A stretch of 64,000 nt of DNA from Pontibacter mucosus (lineage in GTDB: Bacteria > Bacteroidota > Bacteroidia > Cytophagales > Hymenobacteraceae): positions 472,844-536,843 of the forward strand of contig NZ_QBKI01000003.1 of the NCBI RefSeq assembly GCF_003054055.1. The letters run 5' to 3'. A model generated the notes under the pieces. That model was not told the DNA's origin. It did not search any database and was given only the letters and a program-made list of their open reading frames with translations. Made by a program: the position numbers and the translations under genes. Shown in pieces: positions 42,412-53,035 of this stretch; within the stretch, counting starts at the first letter, position 1; each line of letters starts with the position of its first letter.

Positions 42412-44196
42412 TTAGTCGAGTTTGAGCACAGCTAAAAAGGCCTCTTGCGGAATCTCCACGTTGCCTACCTGGCGCATGCGTTTCTTACCTTTCTTCTGTT
42501 TCTCCAGGAGTTTACGTTTACGCGAAATGTCGCCGCCGTAGCACTTGGCCAGTACGTTCTTGCGCATGGCTTTCACAGTCTCGCGGGCGATGATTTTTTG
42601 CCCGATAGCAGCCTGAATGGCAATCTCGAACATCTGGCGTGGTAGCAACTCACGCAGCTTTTCGCAGAGGCGCTTGCCCCAGTCGTAGGCTTTGTCGCGG
42701 TGCACAATGGCGCTCAGGGCATCCACCTTCTCCCCGTTCAGCATGATGTCCAGCTTTACCATGTTCGATGGGCGGAAACCTATCAGCTCGTAATCCAGGG
42801 AGGCATAGCCACGGGAAATGGTCTTCAGTTTGTCAAAAAAGTCGAACACGATCTCGGCCAGCGGCATCTCGAACGTCATCTCCACGCGGTCGCTGGTCAG
42901 GTAGGTCTGGTTTTTCAGAATACCCCGCTTGTCCATACAAAGCGTGATGATCGGTCCTACGAACTCAGACTTTGAAATGATCTGCGCCTTGATAAACGGC
43001 TCCTCGATGTGGTCGATATAGTTCGGATCCGGCATCTCCGACGGAGCGTTTACCTTCACCATTTTATCTTTGGTAGTATAGGCATGGAACTGCACCGACG
43101 GCACCGTGGTGATCACCGTCATGTCGAACTCACGCTCCAGGCGCTCCTGCACAATCTCCATGTGGAGCATGCCCAGAAAGCCGCAACGGAAACCGAAGCC
43201 AAGCGCGGCTGAAGTCTCCGGCTCCCACACTAGCGAGGCATCGTTGAGCTGCAGCTTCTCCATGGAAGCACGCAGTTCTTCGTACTCGCTTGTCTCCACC
43301 GGGTAGATACCGGCAAACACCATCGGCTTCACATCCTCAAAGCCCTGAATGCCCTGCGCCGGACGATCCACGTGGGTGATGGTATCCCCTACTTTTACTT
43401 CTTTGGCGTTCTTGATACCCGAGATCAGGTAGCCCACATTGCCGGTTGACATCTCCTGGCGCGGCTCCTGGTTCAACTTCAGCACCCCGATTTCGTCGGC
43501 CTCGTAAGTCTTGCCCGTGTTGATGAACTTTACCTTGTCGCCTTTCTTCAGTGTGCCGTTGAAAATACGGAAGTAAACTTCGATGCCCCTGTAAGAGTTA
43601 AATACAGAGTCAAAGATCAGTGCTTGGAGCGGTGCCGCCGGGTCGCCTTGCGGAGCCGGAACACGCTCGCAGATAGCATTCAGAATATCCTCGATACCAA
43701 TGCCAGCCTTACCGGACGCATGGATGATGTCCTCTCTGTCGCAGCCAATCAGGTCGATGATCTGGTCAGATACTTCCTCCGGCATGGCGTGTGGCAGGTC
43801 GATTTTGTTCAGGACCGGGATAATTTCCAGGTCGTTGCCAATGGCCAGGTATAAGTTAGAGATTGTTTGCGCCTCAATTCCCTGAGAGGAGTCCACAATC
43901 AGCAGCGCGCCCTCGCAGGCAGCAATAGAGCGGGAAACCTCGTAGGAAAAGTCAACGTGCCCGGGTGTATCGATCAGGTTGAGCACATAGTCCTCTCCCT
44001 TGTAATGGTAGTTCATCTGGATGGCGTGGCTCTTAATGGTAATGCCGCGCTCACGCTCCAGATCCATGTTATCGAGCAGCTGGTTTTGCATCTCACGCTC
44101 AGCCACCGTAGAGGTAAACTCCAGCAGGCGGTCGGCCAGGGTACTCTTACCGTGGTCGATGTGGGCAATGATGCAGAAATTGCGAATGTTCTTCAT
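42412..44196 (-). CDS. lepA: Elongation factor 4 (back-translocating GTPase LepA)
   Basis: A 594-residue GTPase. G-motifs: [15 protein letters not shown] near residue 9, DTPGHVDF near 77, [10 protein letters not shown] near 131. Domains II, III and V follow, and the LepA-specific C-terminus is visible as [20 protein letters not shown] near residue 551. EF4 moves the ribosome back one codon or helps biogenesis under ionic stress. Length matches the family. Confidence 0.96.
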   Translation of the reverse strand: MKNIRNFCIIAHIDHGKSTLADRLLEFTSTVAEREMQNQLLDNMDLERERGITIKSHAIQMNYHYKGEDYVLNLIDTPGHVDFSYEVSRSIAACEGALLIVDSSQGIEAQTISNLYLAIGNDLEIIPVLNKIDLPHAMPEEVSDQIIDLIGCDREDIIHASGKAGIGIEDILNAICERVPAPQGDPAAPLQALIFDSVFNSYRGIEVYFRIFNGTLKKGDKVKFINTGKTYEADEIGVLKLNQEPRQEMSTGNVGYLISGIKNAKEVKVGDTITHVDRPAQGIQGFEDVKPMVFAGIYPVETSEYEELRASMEKLQLNDASLVWEPETSAALGFGFRCGFLGMLHMEIVQERLEREFDMTVITTVPSVQFHAYTTKDKMVKVNAPSEMPDPNYIDHIEEPFIKAQIISKSEFVGPIITLCMDKRGILKNQTYLTSDRVEMTFEMPLAEIVFDFFDKLKTISRGYASLDYELIGFRPSNMVKLDIMLNGEKVDALSAIVHRDKAYDWGKRLCEKLRELLPRQMFEIAIQAAIGQKIIARETVKAMRKNVLAKCYGGDISRKRKLLEKQKKGKKRMRQVGNVEIPQEAFLAVLKLD

Positions 44197-44356
44197 ATAG
44201 TATCAATACGGAAAACAAAGTTAAGAAGAAACTCTGTTTGTTGCTTCTTTCGGGCTCAAGAAATATAGTTTAAGGCCGCTTTTAGGCACTTCTGTCTCTA
44301 AATGGGCCAGGTTCTAAGCGTTCCAGCGTATACAAGGCAGTATGATTGGAGGATTT

Positions 44357-44920
44357 ATGAATAAGAACCTAAAGATTGATACGGCTCCAGACTCGTCCGG
44401 CGGCATGACCCGGGTAGTAGAGCGCAATATAAAAGCGTTGCTGGACCGTAAAAAGCAGGAAGACGAAAAGCGAACAGCCGAAAACAGGATTGCTGACAGC
44501 ATCACAGGGTTTGTGGGCAGCATGACCTTTGTCTATATACATGTTGCCTTTTTCGGGCTCTGGATCCTATGGAACACCGGACTGCTGGGTCTGGAGCCTT
44601 TCGACCCGTCACTGGTGGTGCTGGCCATGATGGCTTCTGTAGAGGCTATTTTTCTATCAACTTTTGTCCTGATTAGTCAGAACCGTATGGCAGCACAGGC
44701 GGATAAACGCGCCGAACTGGACCTGCAGATCAGCCTGCTCACCGAACACGAGGTAACCCAACTGATTAAAATGGTACGGGCTATCGCGCAGAAGATGGAG
44801 GTAGAGGATTCCGATAATCCTGAAATCGACGAGCTGGAAAAGAACGTGGCTCCTGAAAAGGTTATGGACAGCATGGAGAAGCACGCAAGAAAGATCAACA
44901 ATGCTCCAGATACGGACTAA
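44357..44920 (+). CDS. DUF1003 membrane protein
   Basis: A 187-residue protein from the ATG at 44357, chosen because GGAGG lies 9 bp before it; an ATG at 44342 adds five residues. RIADSITGFVGSMTFVYIHV near residue 46 and EPFDPSLVVLAMMASVEAIF near 84 (both 20 residues) contain the two membrane helices characteristic of DUF1003; the C-terminal half (ELDLQISLLTEHEVTQLIKM) is a coiled coil. Function unknown; the family is linked to phage or envelope proteins in places. Monocistronic. Confidence 0.85.
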   Translation: MNKNLKIDTAPDSSGGMTRVVERNIKALLDRKKQEDEKRTAENRIADSITGFVGSMTFVYIHVAFFGLWILWNTGLLGLEPFDPSLVVLAMMASVEAIFLSTFVLISQNRMAAQADKRAELDLQISLLTEHEVTQLIKMVRAIAQKMEVEDSDNPEIDELEKNVAPEKVMDSMEKHARKINNAPDTD

Positions 44921-45047
44921 GTATACAATGCCTTTGCTGCCAGCTTATACTTTGGATGGAGGGACCGTATGATGGAAGGAACCATAAACCATAGCCTGAA
45001 TTTTCCTATATTCGCATCAAATCTGGAAAAAACCTATTAAAAAAAGT

Positions 45048-48000
45048 ATGCAACTTACTAAAGTAGAACCATACAAGCCTGTCAACCATATCCGTATTGT
45101 TACGGCGGCCTCGCTGTTCGATGGGCATGACGCCTCGATTAACATCATGCGCCGCATCATACAGGCCTCCGGAGCCGAGGTAATTCACCTGGGGCACAAC
45201 CGCTCGGTGCAGGAAATCGTGGATTGCGCTATTCAGGAAGACGCCCAGGCCATTGCGATTACCTCTTACCAGGGCGGCCACCTGGAGTACTTCAAGTACA
45301 TGTACGACCTGCTCAACGAGCGCGGCTGCGGCCATATCCGCATCTTCGGCGGCGGAGGCGGCGTTATACTTCCCACCGAGATCGAGGAACTGCACGAATA
45401 CGGCATTGCCAGAATATACTCCCCGGACGACGGACGCGCCATGGGCCTGCAGGGCATGATAAACGACATGCTGCAGAAGTGCGACTTCCCGACAGGCAAC
45501 AACCTGAACGGCGAGGTAAAGCACCTGAAGGACAAAGACCCCAAAGCAATTGCCAAGCTTATCTCTGCTGCCGAAAACTTCCCGGAAGAAGCCAGGTCTA
45601 TACTTCATGAGGTAAAAGAGCAGGCCAAGGAAGTTAATACCCCAGTGTTGGGTATCACCGGTACGGGTGGTGCCGGAAAGTCGTCGCTGGTGGATGAGCT
45701 GGTGCGCCGCTTTCTGCTGGACTTCCCGGAAAAGAAGATCGCCATCATTTCCGTAGACCCATCGAAGCGCAAAACGGGTGGCGCCCTGCTGGGTGACCGA
45801 ATCCGGATGAACTCTATCTCCAACGAACGGGTGTACATGCGCTCACTAGCTACGCGCCAGAGCAACCTGGCGCTGAGCAAGTATGTGCAGGATGCCGTGG
45901 ATATTGTAAAAGCGGCGAATTTCGACCTGATCATCCTGGAGACTTCCGGTATCGGTCAGTCGGACACCGAAATCATCGAGCACTCGGACATGAGCCTGTA
46001 TGTGATGACGCCAGAGTATGGTGCCGCCACGCAGCTCGAGAAGATCGACATGCTCGATTTTGCCGATGTGATCGCCCTGAACAAATTCGACAAGCGCGGC
46101 GCGCTGGATGCCCTGCGCGATGTGAAGAAGCAGTACAAGCGCAACCACCAGCTATGGGAGGTGAGTGACGAGGATATTCCGGTTTTCGGAACGATCGCCT
46201 CGCAGTTCAACGATCCGGGCATGAACCGCCTCTACCGCGCGGTGATGGCAAAAATCACGGAAAAGACGGGTATAGCGTTCGCTTCCAACCTGCACACCTC
46301 GCAGGAGATGTCGGAGAAAGTATACATCATCCCTCCTGCCCGCACGCGTTACCTGTCCGAGATTTCTGAAACCATCCGCAACTACGACAAGTGGAGCAAA
46401 GACCAGTCGGAAATCGCGCAGAAACTATACGGCATCAAAAAGTCAATCGAGGCTGTTCAAAGTATAGAAATTGCCGACAAAGACCGTTTGATCAAGCAGC
46501 TGGAGCAGGCGTATGCGGAGGTGGAACTGAGCCTGGACGGGCAGAACAAAAAGATTCTGGAGAACTGGAAAGACAAAGTTCAGGCCTACAAGAATGAGTT
46601 CTACGTGTTCAAGGTTCGCGACAAAGAACTGAAGATAAAAACCCATACCGAGTCGCTCTCGCACCTGCAGATCCCGAAAGTGGCTACGCCAAAGTATGAA
46701 GCCTGGGGAGATTTGCTCAAGTGGAACCTGCAGGAGAACGTACCGGGCGAATTCCCATACACGGCGGGCGTGTTTCCATTCAAGCGCGAAGGCGAAGACC
46801 CAACCCGTATGTTTGCCGGTGAAGGCGGACCAGAGCGTACGAACCGTCGTTTCCACTACGTGAGTCTGGGCATGCCAGCCAAACGTTTGTCTACGGCCTT
46901 TGACTCGGTAACGCTGTACGGCGAAGACCCGGATTACAGACCAGACATCTACGGTAAGATCGGTAACTCAGGCGTGAGCATCTGCTGCCTGGATGATGCC
47001 AAGAAACTATACTCCGGCTTTAACCTGGCTGACCCGATGACGTCGGTGTCGATGACCATCAACGGCCCGGCAGCCATACTTACTGGCTTCTTCATGAACG
47101 CCGCCATTGACCAGCAATGCGAACTATACATTAAAGAGCATGGCCTGGAGGCGGAAGTCAACCAGAAAATAGAAGCCATCTACAAAGAGAAAGGTGTAGA
47201 GCGTCCGCGCTACCAGGGCGAGTTGCCCCAAGGCAACGACGGGCTGGGCCTGATGCTGCTGGGCGTGACCGGCGACCAGGTGCTGCCAGCTGAAGTATAC
47301 GAACCCATCAAGGCCCGGACCTTAGCTGCCGTTCGTGGCACCGTGCAGGCCGATATCCTGAAAGAAGACCAGGCACAAAACACCTGTATCTTCTCCACGG
47401 AATTCTCGCTGCGTTTGATGGGTGACGTACAGGCTTACTTCATCAACAAGAACGTGCGTAACTTCTACTCGGTGTCTATCTCGGGGTACCACATTGCAGA
47501 GGCGGGTGCCAACCCTATCTCGCAGCTGGCTTTCACGCTGGCCAACGGCTTTACGTTTGTGGAGTACTACGTGAGCCGCGGCATGGACATCAACAAGTTT
47601 GCGCCAAACCTTAGCTTCTTCTTCTCCAACGGCATTGATCCGGAGTATGCGGTGATTGGCCGTGTGGCTAGAAGAATTTGGGCCAAGGCGATGAAGCACA
47701 AGTATGGCGCTGATGCCCGTTCGCAGATGCTCAAGTACCACATCCAGACGTCCGGCCGTTCGCTGCACGCGCAGGAGATCGACTTCAACGACATCCGCAC
47801 CACGCTGCAGGCACTTTACGCGATTTACGATAACTGCAACTCGCTGCACACCAACGCTTACGACGAGGCCATCACCACACCGACTGAAGCTTCTGTGCGC
47901 CGTGCGATGGCCATTCAGCTGATCATCAACCGTGAGTTGGGCCTTGCCAAGAACGAAAACCCAATGCAGGGCTCCTTCATCATCGAAGAGCTAACTGACC

Positions 48001-48434
48001 TGGTAGAAGAAGCGGTACTGGCTGAGTTCGACCGTATCACAGAACGTGGTGGTGTACTGGGTGCCATGGAAACCATGTACCAGCGCGGCAAGATCCAGGA
48101 AGAGAGTTTATACTATGAGACGCTAAAGCATACCGGCGAGTATCCGATCATCGGCGTGAACACCTTTCTGTCGTCACAGGGCTCCCCTACGGTTATCCCG
48201 CAGGAAGTTATCCGGGCTACGGAGGAAGAGAAACAGTATCAGATAGCGATGCTGCAGTCGCTGCACCAGCGCAATGCCGATAAGTCGGCGGAGATGCTGA
48301 AACGCATCCAGCAGGTGGCCATCAACAACGGCAACATTTTCGAAGAGATGATGGAGACGGTGAAATACTGCTCGCTGGGCCAGATAACGAATGCGCTGTT
48401 TGAGGTGGGCGGACAGTACCGCAGAAACATGTAA
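45048..48434 (+). CDS. icmF: Fused isobutyryl-CoA mutase IcmF
   Basis: A 1128-residue fusion: an N-terminal B12-binding domain ([16 protein letters not shown] near residue 23, giving the DxHxxG-like lower ligand), a central MeaB/ArgK-like G-protein ([18 protein letters not shown] near 206; [12 protein letters not shown] near 345) and a C-terminal mutase barrel (from about 560; [18 protein letters not shown]). IcmF interconverts isobutyryl-CoA and butyryl-CoA using adenosylcobalamin and has a built-in chaperone GTPase. Length fits the family. The upstream spacer has no recognisable B12 riboswitch. Confidence 0.95.
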   Translation: MQLTKVEPYKPVNHIRIVTAASLFDGHDASINIMRRIIQASGAEVIHLGHNRSVQEIVDCAIQEDAQAIAITSYQGGHLEYFKYMYDLLNERGCGHIRIFGGGGGVILPTEIEELHEYGIARIYSPDDGRAMGLQGMINDMLQKCDFPTGNNLNGEVKHLKDKDPKAIAKLISAAENFPEEARSILHEVKEQAKEVNTPVLGITGTGGAGKSSLVDELVRRFLLDFPEKKIAIISVDPSKRKTGGALLGDRIRMNSISNERVYMRSLATRQSNLALSKYVQDAVDIVKAANFDLIILETSGIGQSDTEIIEHSDMSLYVMTPEYGAATQLEKIDMLDFADVIALNKFDKRGALDALRDVKKQYKRNHQLWEVSDEDIPVFGTIASQFNDPGMNRLYRAVMAKITEKTGIAFASNLHTSQEMSEKVYIIPPARTRYLSEISETIRNYDKWSKDQSEIAQKLYGIKKSIEAVQSIEIADKDRLIKQLEQAYAEVELSLDGQNKKILENWKDKVQAYKNEFYVFKVRDKELKIKTHTESLSHLQIPKVATPKYEAWGDLLKWNLQENVPGEFPYTAGVFPFKREGEDPTRMFAGEGGPERTNRRFHYVSLGMPAKRLSTAFDSVTLYGEDPDYRPDIYGKIGNSGVSICCLDDAKKLYSGFNLADPMTSVSMTINGPAAILTGFFMNAAIDQQCELYIKEHGLEAEVNQKIEAIYKEKGVERPRYQGELPQGNDGLGLMLLGVTGDQVLPAEVYEPIKARTLAAVRGTVQADILKEDQAQNTCIFSTEFSLRLMGDVQAYFINKNVRNFYSVSISGYHIAEAGANPISQLAFTLANGFTFVEYYVSRGMDINKFAPNLSFFFSNGIDPEYAVIGRVARRIWAKAMKHKYGADARSQMLKYHIQTSGRSLHAQEIDFNDIRTTLQALYAIYDNCNSLHTNAYDEAITTPTEASVRRAMAIQLIINRELGLAKNENPMQGSFIIEELTDLVEEAVLAEFDRITERGGVLGAMETMYQRGKIQEESLYYETLKHTGEYPIIGVNTFLSSQGSPTVIPQEVIRATEEEKQYQIAMLQSLHQRNADKSAEMLKRIQQVAINNGNIFEEMMETVKYCSLGQITNALFEVGGQYRRNM

Positions 48435-48473
48435 GTTGTACTTTAAAGTATAAACAGGAAGTATATAACAGAG

Positions 48474-48503
48474 AGCCGGGCCATGAGTCCGGCTTTTCTT
48501 TTA
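48474..48503 (+). terminator. Intrinsic terminator after icmF
   Basis: AGCCGG-GCCATGAGT-CCGGCT (48474-48494) followed by TTTCTTTT. It lies 40 bp after the icmF stop. Confidence 0.75.
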
Positions 48504-48578
48504 AATAGGGTTGGTCAATACTTTAACCTTCTTTTAGCCCGTTGTCGTAAGTATAAATCTGTAACCACAAAGCATACT

Positions 48579-48728
48579 ATGAACCAGTCAAAAGAAACTC
48601 CGTTACTGTTTTTGCTCGGAACAGCGCTACTGATAGGTGCGGCCGCTTACCTGCTCATCAGCTGTCAGTTCGACGAGGAGGATTTTGAGTTCGATACCTA
48701 TGATGAAGACAGTGAGGATTACCTCTAA
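48579..48728 (+). CDS. Membrane microprotein with acidic tail
   Basis: A 49-residue protein from ATG 48579 (MNQSKETPLLFLLGT), with one hydrophobic helix (residues about 8-27, LLFLLGTALLIGAAAYLLIS) and a tail made of D, E, F and Y (CQFDEEDFEFDTYDEDSEDY). It ends just before a 16-bp terminator stem. Another microprotein at 51290-51421 has the same layout. Confidence 0.6.
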   Translation: MNQSKETPLLFLLGTALLIGAAAYLLISCQFDEEDFEFDTYDEDSEDYL

Positions 48729-48729
48729 A

Positions 48730-48770
48730 AAAGGCGCCCACTGCACGTATGTGGTGCAGTGGGCGCCTTT
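48730..48770. terminator. Bidirectional terminator with 16-bp perfect stem
   Basis: Arms 48730-48745 and 48755-48770 pair over 16 bp (AAAGGCGCCCACTGCA and complement) around a 9-nt loop, with an A-run before and T-run after. It serves the microprotein gene and the convergent Rnk-like gene. Confidence 0.88.
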
Positions 48771-48785
48771 CCCATAATAGTATGG

Positions 48786-49196
48786 CTATAGGGTATAGTC
48801 GCCCGTGGCCTCTGGCTGGAACGTAACTTTTACCACTTTATACTTAATAGTGCCCGATGGTACGGGCCACTCTACCACATCCCCTTCCTTGCAGCCGATA
48901 ATGGCCGTGCCAACAGGCGCGAACACAGAAATCTTGCGGGAGTTGATGTCGGCGTCTTTCGGGTACACAAGTGTCATCTCCAGCTCTCTGCCACCTTGCA
49001 GGTCCTGCAGCAGCACGCGGGAGTTCATCGTGACTACGTTTGCGGGTATCTCCTCCGATGGCACCCGGACAGCGCGTTTCAGTTCGTCCCCGAGCTTGCC
49101 GATGTTGGCAGGTACTCCGTTGCTTTGTCTCTGAATCTGAATCAGGTCTACAAGACGCTTATAGTCTTGTTCAGTTAGATAAATTGTGTTGTTCAT
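48786..49196 (-). CDS. GreA/Rnk-like transcription factor
   Basis: A 136-residue protein from ATG 49196 (MNNTIYLTEQDYKRLVDLI), chosen because it leaves a 1-bp gap to the glutamate-synthase-like gene. N-terminal coiled-coil-like helix, then the GreA/Rnk C-terminal FKBP-like domain: VYPKDADINSRKISVFAPVG near 80 and AIIGCKEGDVVEWPVPSG near 102. Rnk-like proteins bind RNA polymerase and are often called nucleoside diphosphate kinase regulators. A second Gre-type gene is at 60142. Confidence 0.85.
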   Translation of the reverse strand: MNNTIYLTEQDYKRLVDLIQIQRQSNGVPANIGKLGDELKRAVRVPSEEIPANVVTMNSRVLLQDLQGGRELEMTLVYPKDADINSRKISVFAPVGTAIIGCKEGDVVEWPVPSGTIKYKVVKVTFQPEATGDYTL

Positions 49197-49197
49197 A

Positions 49198-50754
49198 TCA
49201 GTTGAGTACATAGTTTCTGCTGATGTCGGTATGTGTGTTGCTTTTAGAGAAGTATAACTCTTTAAAGCTCATGTTTCTGCCGTGCTCCACTCGCCTGAAA
49301 ATCTTATCAGGCGAAATTCGGCCAAGGCTATCGAAACCACACGCCTCCATCACCTCTATAGTTGATTTAATGGTATTTCCATGGAAATTAGCTACCCGCA
49401 CACGTTTGTCTGCCACATCAAGGCCCTGGTATAAATTCTTGTCTTGTGTGGCTATACCCACAGGACAGCGGCCAGAGTCGCACTGCAGCGCCTGAATGCA
49501 GCCCAGCGCGAACATCATGCCGCGCGCACTGTAACAGATATCGGCACCCAACGATACCGCCTTGATAATATCTACCCCTGTAATAATCTTACCCGCCGCT
49601 ATCAGCTTTATTTCCTCGCGCAGGCCATACTTGCGCAGGATTGTCTGCGCGAACGCCAACGCGTCATAAAGTGGCATTCCCAGGCTGTCGGTAAACTCCA
49701 GCGGGGCTGCGCCGGTCCCTCCTTCTGCACCGTCAATCGTAATAAAGTCCGGATAGATGCGGTTGTGCATCATCTCCTGGCAAAGACGCTCGAACTCCTG
49801 CTTGTTGCCTATGCAAAGCTTAATGCCAACGGGCTTGCCCCCTGACAAAATACGCAGCTTCTCGATGAACAACAACATGGTAAACTGGTCGCTGAAAGCG
49901 GAGTGCCCCGGAGGGGATGCTACTGTAGTATACGGTTCTACTTTACGAATAGCAGCAATTTCCGGGGTGTTCTTTGCGCCAGGCAGTATACCGCCATGGC
50001 CAGGCTTGGCACCCTGAGAGAGCTTTATCTCCACCATCTTGATGTGTGGATGGGCCACCTGCTCCCGGAACAGGCTCTCGTCAAAATTACCGTTTTTGTC
50101 GCGACATCCAAAATAACCGGTACCTATCTGCCAGATCAGGTCGCCGCCCCCTTCTATATGGTAAGGGCTCACACCACCTTCCCCGGTATTATGCGCAAAC
50201 TTGCCCAACTTGGCTCCAGCACTCAGCGCTGTGATGGCCGTCTTGCTAAGTGAGCCGTAGCTCATGGCCGAAATATTGTAAATACTGGCACTGTAGGGTT
50301 GCTTGCAACGGCTGCTGCCAACCGTTACGCGCAGGTCATCGGCTTTCACATGAACCGGGAACATGGTATGGGCTATCCACTCGTACCCTACCTCCAGGCT
50401 GTTGCTGTGCATCCCGAAAGGCACGGTTTCACGCACGTTCTTGGCCCGTTGGTACACAATAGACCGCTGCCGCCGGCTAAATGGCTTGCCGTCCGTGTCC
50501 GACTCGAAAAAGTATTGCCGGAACTCGGGGCGGATGCTCTCGAAAAAGTAGCGCAGGTAGCCCACCAGCGGGTAGTTCCGCAGCAGCGAGTGCCTTGCCT
50601 GACGAATATTAAATAAGAAAACCAGATGCAGCGGCACTATTAACAACAATAGCCATAGCATCTGCCTGTCGAAAACAGATAGAAAAAGCGCTACAAGATA
50701 AGCTCCTGTAAAGGCATACGTAAACGTGCGCCTGACGCTAATAGAAGTTGCCAT
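49198..50754 (-). CDS. FMN-binding glutamate-synthase-like oxidoreductase
   Basis: A 518-residue protein with two N-terminal membrane helices (about residues 10-50) and a GltB-type FMN barrel: ISAMSYGSLSKTAITALSAG near residue 165, ITIDGAEGGTGAAPLEFTDS near 340, and a Cys-rich patch QALQCDSGRCPVGIATQDK near 440 that in glutamate synthases binds the 3Fe-4S cluster. It lacks the glutaminase domain, so the nitrogen donor and product are uncertain. It is directly followed by the Rnk-like gene. Confidence 0.88.
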   Translation of the reverse strand: MATSISVRRTFTYAFTGAYLVALFLSVFDRQMLWLLLLIVPLHLVFLFNIRQARHSLLRNYPLVGYLRYFFESIRPEFRQYFFESDTDGKPFSRRQRSIVYQRAKNVRETVPFGMHSNSLEVGYEWIAHTMFPVHVKADDLRVTVGSSRCKQPYSASIYNISAMSYGSLSKTAITALSAGAKLGKFAHNTGEGGVSPYHIEGGGDLIWQIGTGYFGCRDKNGNFDESLFREQVAHPHIKMVEIKLSQGAKPGHGGILPGAKNTPEIAAIRKVEPYTTVASPPGHSAFSDQFTMLLFIEKLRILSGGKPVGIKLCIGNKQEFERLCQEMMHNRIYPDFITIDGAEGGTGAAPLEFTDSLGMPLYDALAFAQTILRKYGLREEIKLIAAGKIITGVDIIKAVSLGADICYSARGMMFALGCIQALQCDSGRCPVGIATQDKNLYQGLDVADKRVRVANFHGNTIKSTIEVMEACGFDSLGRISPDKIFRRVEHGRNMSFKELYFSKSNTHTDISRNYVLN

Positions 50755-51289
50755 AAAATTTTAAGGATAGGAAAAAGTTATAGTTTTGATCAGGTAAATC
50801 AGCGAAGTCGTTTATCCAGAATTACGTTCTGTGGGTGCAGGAGGCAATTCTGGAAAAATCAGCTGAAATCTTTGGGAGCGGTGTAGAAACAGAGACAGTA
50901 GCCATTGAGTTTATCACACAGTGCCATGTGGTGCGAAGCCGACACCATTCCAGCGCCGGCAATGCGGGTTAAATTAAGGGTGATATGTGGCACAGGTGGC
51001 TGCATGGTACATTTTAAACTGCAAAGTTATGCGAATCTTTTTGATAAAAGCCAGCTAACCTACAGCATATATTTACGCGAATGAAGGCAGGATACATCAC
51101 CCGCCTGATTCCGCTATATTAACGTGAGTTAATATCTTTAAAGTTATATTCCAAATTGAAGGCAGATTTTATGCAAACCTCCCTTCAATCTACAACAAAT
51201 AAGTGACCAAAACGCTTATTGTAGGGGTAACTTTCATTCTGGAAACCCGTTTGAAAAGGCATAAGTTCAACCCTTTACCCGACACCGTT
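50755..51289. other. 535-bp spacer with two inverted repeats
   Basis: No long ORF or known RNA. CCAGAATT (50816-50823) and AATTCTGG (50846-50853) form an 8-bp pair. ATATTAAC-GTGA-GTTAATAT (51116-51135) is an operator-like palindrome about 155 bp before the microprotein start at 51290; TATCTTTA at 51133-51140 beside it resembles the -7 box TAnnTTTG with one mismatch. Confidence 0.4.
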
Positions 51290-51421
51290 ATGAAGCAGTT
51301 AGCCTCAATTTCGTCCATGCTCCTGGTTGGTACCTCTATAGCGTTTTTCCTGAAAAGTTGGCTTAACCATCCAGACCTGAGAATAGACCTCGATAACGAG
51401 GATTACCATATGTATTTATAA
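51290..51421 (+). CDS. Membrane microprotein with acidic tail
   Basis: A 43-residue protein (MKQLASISSMLLVGTSIAFF) with a single hydrophobic helix (about residues 6-23) and a short acidic, aromatic tail (DLRIDLDNEDYHMYL). The layout matches the 48579 microprotein. Followed directly by a terminator with a 13-bp stem, which supports a real transcript. Confidence 0.55.
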   Translation: MKQLASISSMLLVGTSIAFFLKSWLNHPDLRIDLDNEDYHMYL

Positions 51422-51435
51422 AATATCTGAGGAGA

Positions 51436-51477
51436 AACAAAGAGGCTATTCTATACTTCAGGAGTAGCCTCTTTGTT
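51436..51477 (+). terminator. Intrinsic terminator after the microprotein gene
   Basis: AACAAAGAGGCTA (51436-51448) and TAGCCTCTTTGTT (51465-51477), 13 bp, with a 16-nt loop that contains a motif copy. Confidence 0.75.
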
Positions 51478-51586
51478 CATGCTACCTATAGCAGCGCTAT
51501 GCTTTGGCAAAGGGCTGAAAAATGGTAGCTTTGCCATACTTATACTTTCACACTAAACCGCACCCTGGGTGCACAAACTATTACGA

Positions 51587-52186
51587 ATGGATTTAAAAGA
51601 AAAGATCAGCTACATCATTGGCCGCGACATGGCTGCCAACCTGATAAAACAAGGCATTGAGGTGGAGGCCGACGCATTCTTGAAAGGCCTTAAAGATGTA
51701 CAGGCTGGTAACCCTTCTTCGCTGTCGCAGCAGGAGGTGCAGGAGGCCATGATGGCCCTGCAGCAGGAGATGGCGCAGAAGCAGAATGCAGCAGGAACTG
51801 CCAACAAAAAAGCGGGTGAGGATTTTCTGGCTGAAAATAAAGGAAAAGAAGGCGTACAAACACTGCCAAGCGGACTGCAATACATGGTTATCAAAGAAGG
51901 CACGGGCAAATCTCCTTCTGCCTCCGACACGGTAACCACCCACTACCACGGCACCCTCATCGACGGCACTACCTTCGACTCTTCCTATGACCGCGGACAG
52001 CCCGCCACCTTCCCGGTAAACGGCGTAATTGCAGGCTGGACTGAGGCGCTGCAGAAGATGAAGGAAGGCGCTAAGTGGAGGCTGTTTATCCCCTCAGAGC
52101 TGGCGTACGGTGCGCAAGGCGCGGGCGATGCCATTGCCCCGCACTCTACGCTGATTTTCGACGTGGAGCTTCTGCAGGTAAAATAA
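51587..52186 (+). CDS. FKBP-type peptidyl-prolyl isomerase
   Basis: A 199-residue protein from ATG 51587 (MDLKEKISYIIGRDMAANLI); a GTG at 51569 would add six. Residues about 1-85 are the helical dimerisation domain of Mip/FkpA-type proteins and about 100-199 the FKBP domain, with GTLIDGTTFDSSYDRGQPAT near 131 and IPSELAYGAQGAGDAIAPHS near 170. No signal peptide is seen, so it is probably cytoplasmic. Catalyses cis-trans isomerisation of prolyl bonds. Confidence 0.93.
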   Translation: MDLKEKISYIIGRDMAANLIKQGIEVEADAFLKGLKDVQAGNPSSLSQQEVQEAMMALQQEMAQKQNAAGTANKKAGEDFLAENKGKEGVQTLPSGLQYMVIKEGTGKSPSASDTVTTHYHGTLIDGTTFDSSYDRGQPATFPVNGVIAGWTEALQKMKEGAKWRLFIPSELAYGAQGAGDAIAPHSTLIFDVELLQVK

Positions 52187-52207
52187 AGTATAGCTTACAT
52201 TATAATC

Positions 52208-52241
52208 AAAAGCCCGGGCTGTAGTTACAACCCGGGCTTTT
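52208..52241 (+). terminator. Intrinsic terminator after the FKBP gene
   Basis: AAAAGCCCGGG (52208-52218) and CCCGGGCTTTT (52231-52241), 11 bp, followed by ATTTTTATAC. Two motif copies follow directly (52247-52264). Confidence 0.88.
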
Positions 52242-52272
52242 ATTTTTATACTTTTTATACTTTTCTGGCTGC

Positions 52273-52752
52273 TCAGGAACCTGTTTTGAGCAAATACATC
52301 TCATTGAGCCAACGTTGTGCCTCCTCCGGGTACATAAAATGATGCATCACCATTAAATTACCCTGTTGTATCAACTCATCCCCTGTCAGCTCACTTACCA
52401 GGTCGTGCATCAGGAAAACAGGAAGTATAACCGCTACGAAAATATCATCCCCCACCAGCATGAGGGCCTCCGGAAAAACCTGCTCAAAAATCCAGCGCTG
52501 GTCGTCACGGCGGATGGTGCTGCGCTTCCGCAGATCGAGCAGCCACTTTACAGGCCTGAACCTGCGCACCTGCTCCATAATTAATTCATACCCACTCCTG
52601 AGCTCTTCGGTTGTAATGCTCCCCTCCCACCGGATCAGCAGCGTATCTTCAGCACTACTGTAGCACACTAAGAGCTTCTCTGTCCTGCATAGTTCCTGCA
52701 CGTCTTCCCCAGTAGTAAAAGTCACATTACCGATACTCACTTTTCGATCCAT
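52273..52752 (-). CDS. STAS/SpoIIAA-like protein, paralogue A
   Basis: A 159-residue protein with alternating beta and alpha segments: LLIRWEGSITTEELRSGYEL near residue 38, KWLLDLRKRSTIRRDDQRWI near 69, IFVAVILPVF near 105, and a C-terminal YPEEAQRWLNEM. The WLLDLR, FxP and F...EAxxWL pattern recurs in the proteins at 54440 and 57189 and resembles the SpoIIAA-like/STAS fold. No catalytic residues are evident; a regulatory or sensing role is a guess. Confidence 0.7.
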   Translation of the reverse strand: MDRKVSIGNVTFTTGEDVQELCRTEKLLVCYSSAEDTLLIRWEGSITTEELRSGYELIMEQVRRFRPVKWLLDLRKRSTIRRDDQRWIFEQVFPEALMLVGDDIFVAVILPVFLMHDLVSELTGDELIQQGNLMVMHHFMYPEEAQRWLNEMYLLKTGS

Positions 52753-53035
52753 ATATGTGAAGGTTGATGTATTTCAGAAAGCTCGTGTATAGATGTCATG
52801 CACACCAAGCCTATAACTTAATATTGGTAAAGTTGGCTGATTTTAATTTAAAAAGCAATGAATTTATATTCATTTAATATTATATATAATTAAAATTCAC
52901 ATCCGCAATTTGTAAGCGCTTCAGACACAGCTGCTCCAGCCCTGCTGAATAATCCCCTACCACCAGCAAAACGAACAAATACACAGATTAGACGTTCATA
53001 AACCATCTAACCATCATCCTATAAAAATCTATCGT

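Noticed and set aside
44935..45047. Adenosylcobalamin riboswitch upstream of icmF
   Set aside because: The 113-bp spacer is too short and lacks a B12-box.
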